A model generated the notes under the pieces. The model had not been told where the DNA came from, did no database searches, and saw nothing but the letters and a program-made list of their open reading frames with translations. Of a DNA stretch of 64,000 bases, positions 49,329 through 57,806 are shown in pieces (positions within the stretch are counted from its first letter, which is position 1; each line of letters starts with the position of its first letter). This DNA is from Bacteroidales bacterium. GTDB lineage: Bacteria > Bacteroidota > Bacteroidia > Bacteroidales > Bacteroidaceae. The stretch is taken from contig JAATGU010000059.1 of the NCBI GenBank assembly GCA_015654535.1, positions 33,478 to 97,477 of the forward strand. Direction: 5' to 3'. A program made the translations under genes and the position numbers.

Positions 49329-51803
49329 ATGAAAATGAGTAGAGAGAAGTATATTATCATTGGAGGAGTAGCAGGTGGGGCCACTACAGCTGCTCGAATT
49401 CGACGGATGAATGAAGAGGCAGAAGTAATATTGTTAGAAAAAGGAGATTATATTTCTTATGCCAATTGTGGGCTACCTTATTATATAGGTAATGTGATTG
49501 AAGAAAGGGAAAAATTATTTTTGCAGACTCCCGAATCGTTTGGAAGCCGTTTTAATGTGGATGTCAGGGTTTGTTCGGAAGCAGTGAGCATTGACCGTGA
49601 TAAAAAGGAGGTGCTTGTTCATCCTCGTAACGGAGAAGAATATACTGAAAAATATGATAAACTATTACTTTCACCCGGAGCGATACCAGTTCGTCCGCCT
49701 TTTCCCGGAATAGATTTGGATGGAATTTTCACTTTACGAAATGTAAGTGATACGGATGCCATTAAAAACTATATGAATACCCATCAGGTAAAAAGAGCTG
49801 TTGTGATCGGAGCTGGTTTTATCGGACTGGAAATGGCGGAAAATCTTCATCATGCTGGAGCAAAAGTTTCTATTGTTGAGATGGGAGATCAAGTGATGCC
49901 ACCAATTGATTTTTCCATGGCTTCATTTGTTCATCAACATTTGCAGGAAAAGGGAATAAATCTCTATTTGAAATATGCGGTGAGTACTTTTGCAAAAAAA
50001 GGAGATGATATAGAGGTAGGTTTTGTAAACGGCAAATCTATCATGACCGATTTGGTGATTCTCTCTATAGGTGTACGTCCTGAAACTACACTTGCAAAGA
50101 AAGCCGGACTGGCTATAGGAGAAGCTGGAGGAATTGTGGTGAACGATTTTCTTCAGACTTCGGATGAAGCTATTTATGCGGTGGGAGATGCCATTGAGTT
50201 TACACATCCCATAACCGGAAAACCTTGGTTGAATTATCTGGCAGTGCCAGCCAATAGGCAAGCACGCATTTGTGCTGATAATATGGTACTTGGAAATACC
50301 ACGAAATATGAAGGAGCTATCGGGACAGCTATCGCTAAGGTTTTTGATCTGACAGTAGCTACCACTGGATTGGCTGCTAAGAGATTGAAACAAGCGGAAA
50401 TACCTTATCTCTCTTCGGTCACTCATTCCGGCTCCCATGCGGCATATTATCCGGGTGCCTTGCCTATGAGCATTAAAATCACATTCAGTCCTGAAACAGG
50501 AAAGCTTTTTGGAGCTCAAATTGTGGGGTATGATGGAGTGGATAAGCGGATTGATCAAATTGCTTTATTGATAAAGCGACAAGGTACTATTTATGACTTA
50601 ACACAATTGGAACATGCGTATGCTCCTCCTTATTCATCGGCAAAAGATCCAATTGCCATTGCTGGCTATGTGGCAGAAAATATCTTGATGAAGCGAATGA
50701 ATATTATCACGTGGAGGGAACTTCAACGAGTTAATGATGGTATTATTTTGGATGTACGTACAGTGGATGAATTTTCTTTAGGAGCCATTCCGGGAGCCAT
50801 AAATATTCCTTTGGATGGAATCCGGGAACATTTAACTGAAATTCCTCAAGATAAAAATATCTATATTTATTGTGCGGTGGGACTTCGGGGCTACCTTGCA
50901 GTAAGAGTACTGATGCAGCATGGATATAATAAGGTGTTCAATCTTTCTGGTGGTTATAAACTTTATCAGGCTGCGACTGCTCCGGTGGTGCTTTGTGACG
51001 AAGAGCCGGATGATTGTTCTGCTGTTCGCGAAAAGGAAGTGAGTATAGATAAAAAGGAAGAGATGGAAACAATAAAGATAGATGCCTGTGGCTTGCAATG
51101 TCCCGGTCCCATTATGAAAATGAAAAAGAGTGTAGAGGAGATCAATGTGGGTGATCGCTTGGAGATTGTAGCAACCGATCCGGCCTTTCGTCGGGATGCG
51201 GAGGCATGGTGTAACATGACTGGTCATAAATTGATTTCACAATCCGCCGATTCTGGCAAGTTCGTGGCAATCATTGAAAAGATGGAGAAAAAGACGATTC
51301 CTTCTTTTGCCGGAGATACTTCTACCAACAATAACAAGGGAAAAACATTTATTTTGTTTAGTGATGATTTAGATAAAGCTTTGGCTACCTTTGTACTTGC
51401 CAGCGGAGCGGTCTCTACAGGTGAAAAGGTTACCATCTTTTTTACTTTTTGGGGATTGAATGTCATTAAGAAGGTGAATAAGCCAAAAGTAAAGAAAGAT
51501 ATTTTGGGACGAATGTTTTCAATGATGCTTCCTTCGGATACGATGGCGTTGAAACTTTCTAAAATGCATATGATGGGTATTGGCAGCAAAATGATGCGAT
51601 ATATAATGAAACATAAAGGTATAGATTCGCTGGAATCCTTACGCCAGCAGGCTATAGATAATAACGTGGAATTTATTGCTTGTCAGATGTCGATGGATGT
51701 GATGGGAGTGAAGGCGGAAGAATTACTCGATGGAGTGACAATCGGTGGGGTGGCTACTTACATGGAGCGTGCGGATAAAGCGAATGTGAATTTGTTTATT
51801 TGA
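49329..51803 (+). CDS. CoA-disulfide reductase-like FAD oxidoreductase fused to rhodanese, TusA/SirA and DsrE/F-like domains
   Basis: KYIIIGGVAGGATTAARIRRMNEEAEVILLEKGDYISYANCGLPYYIG; rhodanese IILDVRTVDEFSLGAIPGAINIPLD...IYCAVGLRGYLAVRVL; TusA IDACGLQCPGPIMKMKKSV; DsrE-like KTFILFSDDLDKALATFVLASGAVSTGEKVTIFFTFWGL. Confidence 0.93.
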   Translation: MKMSREKYIIIGGVAGGATTAARIRRMNEEAEVILLEKGDYISYANCGLPYYIGNVIEEREKLFLQTPESFGSRFNVDVRVCSEAVSIDRDKKEVLVHPRNGEEYTEKYDKLLLSPGAIPVRPPFPGIDLDGIFTLRNVSDTDAIKNYMNTHQVKRAVVIGAGFIGLEMAENLHHAGAKVSIVEMGDQVMPPIDFSMASFVHQHLQEKGINLYLKYAVSTFAKKGDDIEVGFVNGKSIMTDLVILSIGVRPETTLAKKAGLAIGEAGGIVVNDFLQTSDEAIYAVGDAIEFTHPITGKPWLNYLAVPANRQARICADNMVLGNTTKYEGAIGTAIAKVFDLTVATTGLAAKRLKQAEIPYLSSVTHSGSHAAYYPGALPMSIKITFSPETGKLFGAQIVGYDGVDKRIDQIALLIKRQGTIYDLTQLEHAYAPPYSSAKDPIAIAGYVAENILMKRMNIITWRELQRVNDGIILDVRTVDEFSLGAIPGAINIPLDGIREHLTEIPQDKNIYIYCAVGLRGYLAVRVLMQHGYNKVFNLSGGYKLYQAATAPVVLCDEEPDDCSAVREKEVSIDKKEEMETIKIDACGLQCPGPIMKMKKSVEEINVGDRLEIVATDPAFRRDAEAWCNMTGHKLISQSADSGKFVAIIEKMEKKTIPSFAGDTSTNNNKGKTFILFSDDLDKALATFVLASGAVSTGEKVTIFFTFWGLNVIKKVNKPKVKKDILGRMFSMMLPSDTMALKLSKMHMMGIGSKMMRYIMKHKGIDSLESLRQQAIDNNVEFIACQMSMDVMGVKAEELLDGVTIGGVATYMERADKANVNLFI

Positions 51804-51821
51804 TTATTTAAAACAAGAAAA

Positions 51822-52184
51822 ATGAAATTAATTTGTCTATTGCGAGATATTAATAAAGCAATGAATGAACTTGAAGTGCAGATGAATGAAAAGTATAGTA
51901 TCGGATTAAACGAAGCTATGGCTTTGTGTAGTCTTTCTGATGGTCGTTTATCTGCTACTGAAATTGCCGAAAAGACAGGAATGACTACATCTCATTGTTC
52001 AAAAGTAATTAAATCTATTGAACAAAAACTGTTGATTGAACGGATACTAGGAAAAACGGATAAACGGCAAATGTATTTTAGTTTAACTAAAGCAGGAAAG
52101 AAAAAACTTACAGAGATAAAGTGTAACAGCCTCACTCTGCCCGAAATTCTACAACCGGTTCTTGGAGATTGCAAAGAGGACTAA
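51822..52184 (+). CDS. MarR family transcriptional regulator
   Basis: LNEAMALCSLSDGRLSATEIAEKTGMTTSHCSKVIKSIEQKLLIERILGKTDKRQMYFSLTKAGKKKL. Confidence 0.85.
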   Translation: MKLICLLRDINKAMNELEVQMNEKYSIGLNEAMALCSLSDGRLSATEIAEKTGMTTSHCSKVIKSIEQKLLIERILGKTDKRQMYFSLTKAGKKKLTEIKCNSLTLPEILQPVLGDCKED

Positions 52185-52402
52185 TATTGTAGAGCTCATA
52201 TTTTATATTTTTACTAAGCCTTTTGGTTAAATATTAACTAAGGTGCTTTTCTTTTAGAACTTTTTATGTAATAGAGTGTTGATAGAAATGTAGTTATAAT
52301 GTAACTAAAAAGAAACATAAATGTAATATCGTTGTGCTTACTTTGCAGCATTAAATTATAAGAGATGAAATGTGCCTAAGGTTACAATATAAATTCTAAA
52401 AA

Positions 52403-53221
52403 ATAAAGAACATTAGAAAAATTATTTTTGCAATAGCTTTAATTAGCATGATGGCTCAGGGAGTCTATGCTCAACGTATAAAAGGCAGTGATACTGTGTT
52501 ACCATTGGCTCAAAAAGAAGCTGAGAACTACATGAAAAGCAAAGGTGGAAATGTAACAGTAACTGGTGGAGGTAGTGGAGTGGGTATTTCTGCCTTACTT
52601 GAAGGTACAACAGAGATTGCAGCTGCTTCACGTAGTATGAAGTTTGATGAAAAAGCTAAATTTCAACAATCCAAAAAAACTTTGGTAGAAAAGACTATCG
52701 CTTTTGATGCATTAGCAGTGGTTATAAATAAAAGTAATAAAGTGAGCCAACTAACTCGTCAACAATTAGAAGATATATTTACTGGAAAAATAACAAATTG
52801 GAAAGAAGTTGGAGGAGCAAATTTACCTATTGTTGCCTATTCAAGAGAAACAAGTTCCGGAACCTATGAATTCTTTAAAGAACATGTACTAAAAAATAAG
52901 AATTACAAGAAATCAATTCTTTCAATGCCTGCTACGGGAGCTATTATCCAATCAGTAAGCCAAACTAAAGGAGCTATCGGCTATGTGGGTTTAGCCTATG
53001 TGTCTCCAAAGGTAAAAGCGGTGAAAGTTTCATATGATGGTAAAAAGTTTGTTGCTCCGTCCGTAGCTACAGCAAAGAATAAAACTTATCCGGTTGTTCG
53101 CCCTCTTTTCTTCTATTATGATAAAAAGAATGCAGCTAAAGTAACTCCGTTTATTAATTACGTTCTTTCTGCACCAGGTCAAAAAATAGTAGCAGAAGTA
53201 GGATATATTTCTTTGAAATAA
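52403..53221 (+). CDS. PstS family phosphate-binding-like periplasmic protein
   Basis: IKGSDTVLPLAQKEAENYM...VTGGGSGVGISALLEGTTEIAAASR...IFTGKITNWKEVGG...SRETSSGTYEFFKEHVL; signal peptide is encoded from ATA 52403, ATG only at 52448. Confidence 0.8.
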   Translation: MKNIRKIIFAIALISMMAQGVYAQRIKGSDTVLPLAQKEAENYMKSKGGNVTVTGGGSGVGISALLEGTTEIAAASRSMKFDEKAKFQQSKKTLVEKTIAFDALAVVINKSNKVSQLTRQQLEDIFTGKITNWKEVGGANLPIVAYSRETSSGTYEFFKEHVLKNKNYKKSILSMPATGAIIQSVSQTKGAIGYVGLAYVSPKVKAVKVSYDGKKFVAPSVATAKNKTYPVVRPLFFYYDKKNAAKVTPFINYVLSAPGQKIVAEVGYISLK

Positions 53222-53244
53222 GAATTATTAGTGAATTATATTGT

Positions 53245-53286
53245 CTCACTCTTCGGTAGGTATACTGTAGAGTGAGCTTTTTTTTA
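53245..53286 (+). terminator. Rho-independent terminator
   Basis: CTCACTCT (53245-53252) / AGAGTGAG (53269-53276) followed by a long T-run. Confidence 0.85.
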
Positions 53287-53317
53287 CTACCTTTGCGCCC
53301 TAATTAGCAAGATAATA

Positions 53318-54955
53318 ATGATTTCAGTAGAAGGATTAACAGTTGAGTTCGGGGGTACTTCCCTTTTTAGTGATATTTCTTTTGTAATTAATGAGAAAGA
53401 CCGCATAGCCCTGATGGGAAAGAATGGTGCAGGAAAAAGCACCTTATTAAAGATTCTTTCCGGAGTGCGTCAACCTTCGCGGGGAAATATTTCTATTCCC
53501 AAGGATAGCACGGTGGGTTATTTACCCCAGCATCTGATGACGGAAGATGGGAGGACTGTTTTTGAAGAAGGGACTCAGGCTTTTGCGCATCTTCATAAAA
53601 TGGAAGCTGAAATAGAACGTTTAAATAAAGAATTGGAAACCAGAACGGACTATGAGAGTGATAGCTACATGGATTTAATAGAGCAGGTTTCCGCTTTGAG
53701 TGAAAAGTTCTACTCCATTGATGCGACTAACTATGAAGCGGAAGTGGAAAAAGCATTGCTGGGATTGGGCTTTACTCGTGAAGATTTTACCCGTCAAACC
53801 AGTGATTTCAGTGGTGGATGGCGGATGCGTATAGAATTAGCTAAACTTTTGTTGCAAAATCCTGATGTCTTATTATTGGATGAGCCTACCAATCACCTTG
53901 ACATAGAATCCATTCAGTGGCTGGAAGATTTCCTGATCAATAGTTCTAAAGCGGTAATTGTAATCAGCCATGACCGCAAGTTTGTGGACAATATTACAAC
54001 CCGTACTATTGAATTGACGATGGGGCGTATCTATGATTATAAAGTCAGCTACTCACAATACTTACAACTTAGAGTGGAAAGACGCGAACAGCAGCAGAGA
54101 GCATTCGAGGACCAACAGAAAAAAATAGCTGAGACAACAGAGTTCATTGAACGTTTTAAGGGAACTTATTCTAAGACCTGCCAAGTGCAAAGCCGGGTAA
54201 AAATGCTCGAAAAGCTTGAACTTGTGACTGTGGATGATGAAGATAATTCAGCTTTACGGTTAAAGTTTCCTCCTTCCCCCCGTTCGGGTAATTATCCGGT
54301 AACAATGGATGGAGTAGGTAAAACGTATGGTGATCATTTGATATTCAGTAATACGAATCTTACAATTGAGCGTGGTGATAAAGTGGCATTTGTGGGAAAG
54401 AACGGCGAAGGAAAGTCCACCTTGGTAAAGTGTATTATGAAAGAGATAGAACATGAAGGAACACTTACTTTGGGGCATAATGTACAGATAGGGTATTTTG
54501 CACAAAATCAGGCTTCACTTTTAGATGAGAACTTAACCGTTTTTCAAACGATCGATGATGTGGCTCAAGGGGATATCCGTAATAAAATCCGTGACCTTTT
54601 AGGTGCCTTTATGTTTGGCGGGGAAGAATCTACCAAAAAAGTAAAAGTACTTTCGGGAGGAGAGCGAACTCGCTTGGCAATGATTAAGCTCTTGTTGGAA
54701 CCTGTTAATCTGCTTATATTGGATGAACCGACGAATCATCTCGATCTGAAGACCAAAGATATTTTAAAATCGGCTTTAAATGATTTCGATGGAACACTCA
54801 TTGTAGTATCCCATGACCGTGATTTTCTCAATGGCTTAGTGACCAAAGTATATGAGTTTGGCAACAAAAAAGTAACAGAACACCTTTGTGGCATTTATGA
54901 CTTTTTGGAAAAAAAGAAGATGGATTCATTGAATGAACTGGAACGGAAAAAATAG
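53318..54955 (+). CDS. ABC-F family ATP-binding protein
   Basis: Two ABC domains: GKNGAGKSTLLKIL, SGGWRMRIELAKLLLQNPDVLLLDEPTNHLD; GKNGEGKSTLVKCI, LSGGERTRLAMIKLLLEPVNLLILDEPTNHLD. Confidence 0.96.
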   Translation: MISVEGLTVEFGGTSLFSDISFVINEKDRIALMGKNGAGKSTLLKILSGVRQPSRGNISIPKDSTVGYLPQHLMTEDGRTVFEEGTQAFAHLHKMEAEIERLNKELETRTDYESDSYMDLIEQVSALSEKFYSIDATNYEAEVEKALLGLGFTREDFTRQTSDFSGGWRMRIELAKLLLQNPDVLLLDEPTNHLDIESIQWLEDFLINSSKAVIVISHDRKFVDNITTRTIELTMGRIYDYKVSYSQYLQLRVERREQQQRAFEDQQKKIAETTEFIERFKGTYSKTCQVQSRVKMLEKLELVTVDDEDNSALRLKFPPSPRSGNYPVTMDGVGKTYGDHLIFSNTNLTIERGDKVAFVGKNGEGKSTLVKCIMKEIEHEGTLTLGHNVQIGYFAQNQASLLDENLTVFQTIDDVAQGDIRNKIRDLLGAFMFGGEESTKKVKVLSGGERTRLAMIKLLLEPVNLLILDEPTNHLDLKTKDILKSALNDFDGTLIVVSHDRDFLNGLVTKVYEFGNKKVTEHLCGIYDFLEKKKMDSLNELERKK

Positions 54956-54971
54956 AAAAAAGTTATTTTGT

Positions 54972-55014
54972 CTATCTGATTTCTAAGTATTGCTAATACT
55001 TAAAAATCAGATAG
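54972..55014. terminator. Bidirectional terminator hairpin
   Basis: CTATCTGATTTcTAAGTATTgctAATACTTAaAAATCAGATAG between convergent genes. Confidence 0.8.
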
Positions 55015-55030
55015 ATGTATTTTGTACTAT

Positions 55031-56119
55031 TTATACCTGTTGAAGTAAAGTCTGGACAATTCTGTCCGCGGTTCTTCCATCCCATCTATCGGGAAGACTC
55101 CCGTTTTTCCATTCACCTCTCATTACTTTAGCAATGGCGGCACCTAAATTTTCGGCACTGTCACCTACTAATTCATTTGTACCAATGCTACAGGTTTCCG
55201 GATGCTCTACATAGGTATTGAGCGTAATACAGGGGATACTTAGAAAAGTTGCTTCTTCAGCTACGTTGCCGGAATCGGTTATAATAGCTTTTGCTTTACT
55301 GGATAGGTAACCAAATGTAAGATAGCTTTGTGGAGGAAGAATGTGTAAATTGGGTGCTTCAATGTTTAGTTCGCTCATTGCATTTCTTACATAAGTATGA
55401 AGTGGTGCAACAATAGGCAAACCTTTTGATTCTGATATCAAACGTTCAATCAGTTCCTTAAAGTTTTCTTTGTTTTCCAATAAAGCATGACGATTGATCG
55501 TTAGGAGGATATAGTTCTTTTCTTCTAAACCTAATATATCAAACATCGTTGGTTTTATGAACCGATTACGGTTATATCTTAGCAAGTCCATTAATACATT
55601 TCCCACCAAGTATACATTCTCATACTCTGTTCCTGTTTGATTTAAATTCCGGTTGGCCACCATCCCCGCAGTAAATAAGAAATCTGAAAGGCCATCGGTA
55701 ATCATACGATTAACCTCTTTAGGCATACTCATATCGAAAGAGCGCGTTCCTGCAACAAGATGAGCAACTTTTATATTTTGTTTTTTTGCCACAATAGCAC
55801 AAGCCATTGTGGAAGTTAAATCATCAACAACCAGCACAATATTGGTTGGATGTTCTTTCAATTCTTTTTCAAAAGCAAGCATAATAGCTCCTGCGCATTC
55901 GGTTAGATTATCAAATCCAATTTCTAAATAAACATCGGGCTTATTCATGCCTAGATCGGCAAAAAGAGACGGATCCAGACTATTGTCATTAGATACTCCT
56001 GTATAGATCAATCTGTATGATATTTCTTTTCCTTGCTTCTTGGCATTGTCAATTGCCCTTGTTATTGGAGCAATCTTCATAAAGTTGGGGCGTGCCCCGG
56101 CAACGATAGTTATTTTCAT
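55031..56119 (-). CDS. wecB: Non-hydrolyzing UDP-N-acetylglucosamine 2-epimerase
   Basis: MKITIVAGARPNFMKIAPITRAI...ILLTINRHALLENKENFKELI...ITDSGNVAEEATFLSIPCITLNTYVEHPET; ATG 56119 preferred. Confidence 0.92.
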   Translation of the reverse strand: MKITIVAGARPNFMKIAPITRAIDNAKKQGKEISYRLIYTGVSNDNSLDPSLFADLGMNKPDVYLEIGFDNLTECAGAIMLAFEKELKEHPTNIVLVVDDLTSTMACAIVAKKQNIKVAHLVAGTRSFDMSMPKEVNRMITDGLSDFLFTAGMVANRNLNQTGTEYENVYLVGNVLMDLLRYNRNRFIKPTMFDILGLEEKNYILLTINRHALLENKENFKELIERLISESKGLPIVAPLHTYVRNAMSELNIEAPNLHILPPQSYLTFGYLSSKAKAIITDSGNVAEEATFLSIPCITLNTYVEHPETCSIGTNELVGDSAENLGAAIAKVMRGEWKNGSLPDRWDGRTADRIVQTLLQQV

Positions 56120-56246
56120 TTCTAAAATATGGATATTTATTTCGGCAGCAAAAGTACGCTTTCTTTTATAAATATGATGATTATTTTCTTTGCTTTTTAA
56201 TTTATACGATACTTTATTCGTTACTTTGCAAAAAAAAGAGATATAC

Positions 56247-56855
56247 ATGCCTACATTCGTTCAACTTTTAGAGTTTATAGGGACATTCGCTTTTGCGATT
56301 AGTGGCATACGCTTGGCTTCCGCTAAACAGTTTGATTGGTTTGGCGCCTATGTGGTGGGATTAGCGACCGCTATTGGCGGTGGAACACTTCGTGATCTCT
56401 TGCTTGATGTTACTCCTTTTTGGATGACAAACCCCATTTATTTAATTTGTTCAGCTTTGGCACTTTTTTGGGTCATCTTATTTGGGAAGAATTTAATTCA
56501 TCTGCATAACACTTTTTTTATTTTTGACTCAATAGGACTTGCTTTATTCACGGTTGTTGGAGTTGGAAAAACAATCACTTTGGGGTATCCCTTTTGGGTC
56601 GCTATTATAATGGGAAGTATTACCGGAGCTGCAGGTGGTGTGATTCGTGATATCTTTATTAATGAAATTCCCCTTATTTTTAGAAAAGAAATTTATGCTG
56701 TTGCTTGTGTTATTGGAGGAATAGTTTATTGGTGCTGCACTCTTTTGAATTTAGATTTAGTGCTTGTACAATGTATTAGTGGCAGTAGTGTCTTTCTTAT
56801 AAGAATATTGGCTGTAAAATTTCAAATTTGTTTGCCCCGATTGAAAGGAGAATAG
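56247..56855 (+). CDS. Trimeric intracellular cation channel (TRIC/UPF0126) family protein
   Basis: FAFAISGIRLASAKQFDWFGAYVVGLATAIGGGTLRDLLLD; GAAGGVIRDIFINEIPLIF; ATG 56247 preferred. Confidence 0.92.
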   Translation: MPTFVQLLEFIGTFAFAISGIRLASAKQFDWFGAYVVGLATAIGGGTLRDLLLDVTPFWMTNPIYLICSALALFWVILFGKNLIHLHNTFFIFDSIGLALFTVVGVGKTITLGYPFWVAIIMGSITGAAGGVIRDIFINEIPLIFRKEIYAVACVIGGIVYWCCTLLNLDLVLVQCISGSSVFLIRILAVKFQICLPRLKGE

Positions 56856-57006
56856 CCCGAAAACTGTTATTTTAGGGTATAAAAACTATTATTTATCAGA
56901 ATATCCCCTAATTACTATTAGAATTCAGGCTATCTATTGAACTTTTTTAGATTAATATTGCACTAAAGGAAAAATAAATGTAGTACTAACACTAAAATAA
57001 GAAAAC

Positions 57007-57510
57007 ATGAAAAGTTTAAATTTTAAAAAAGATTTACTGGGAGTACAAGATGAACTACTTCGTTTCGCTTATAAATTAACTTCTAATCGTGAAGAAGCAA
57101 ATGATTTACTGCAAGAAACATCTCTTAAAGCATTAGATAATGAAGAAAAATATACCCCTGATACTAATTTCAAAGGTTGGATGTATACCATTATGCGCAA
57201 CATCTTTATTAATAATTACCGTAAAGTGATGAGAGATCAAACGTTTGTAGACCAAACAGAGAATTTGTATCATCTCAACCTTTCTCAGGATTCTGGGTTT
57301 GACAGCACTGAGGGTGCTTACGATATTAAGGAAATTCATCGCGTTGTTAACTCATTGCCTAAGGAATATAAAATACCATTTTCTATGCATGTCTCTGGAT
57401 TTAAATACCGCGAAATCGCAGATAAATTGAATTTGCCACTGGGTACAGTTAAAAGTAGAATCTTTTTTACCAGACAGAGACTACAACAGCAATTGAAAGA
57501 TTTTGTTTAA
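57007..57510 (+). CDS. RNA polymerase sigma-70/ECF sigma factor
   Basis: LTSNREEANDLLQETSLKALDNEEKYTPDTNFKGWMYTIMRNIFINNYRK; region 4 FKYREIADKLNLPLGTVKSRIFFTRQRL. Confidence 0.95.
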   Translation: MKSLNFKKDLLGVQDELLRFAYKLTSNREEANDLLQETSLKALDNEEKYTPDTNFKGWMYTIMRNIFINNYRKVMRDQTFVDQTENLYHLNLSQDSGFDSTEGAYDIKEIHRVVNSLPKEYKIPFSMHVSGFKYREIADKLNLPLGTVKSRIFFTRQRLQQQLKDFV

Positions 57511-57583
57511 CCTTTATTGATTGTGTGTCAAAGTTATAAAGCATAGATAAATAGCATAATATGATATTTGTTAAGTATTAGAT

Positions 57584-57623
57584 GAGAGAGAAAAAATCAT
57601 TTTTCTCTCTCACCTGTTTTTTT
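57584..57623 (+). terminator. Terminator of sigma factor gene
   Basis: GAGAGAGAAAAA atca TTTTTCTCTCTC plus T-run. Confidence 0.85.
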
Positions 57624-57722
57624 AATGGTATGTTTACAATATACTGATTATTTCCTTTTCGAACTTAGATATAGATAGATGATATTAAATATACTTTATT
57701 AATGATTGATTTTATTGAATCT

Positions 57723-57755
57723 TTTGACATAATGTCATTTCATTTATTATCTTTG
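57723..57755 (+). promoter_or_regulatory. Promoter (TTTG / TATCTTTG) with central palindrome
   Basis: TTTG 57723, TATCTTTG 57748, with TGACATAATGTCA at 57725-57737. Confidence 0.55.
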
Positions 57756-57806
57756 CATGTAGGATATTAAAACAAACCTTGTTGTCTTATATAGCATTAA
57801 ATTACA

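Noticed and set aside
49923-50558. 211-aa minus-strand ORF
   Set aside because: Entirely antisense to the well-supported CoA-disulfide reductase fusion; composition low-complexity and no recognisable domain
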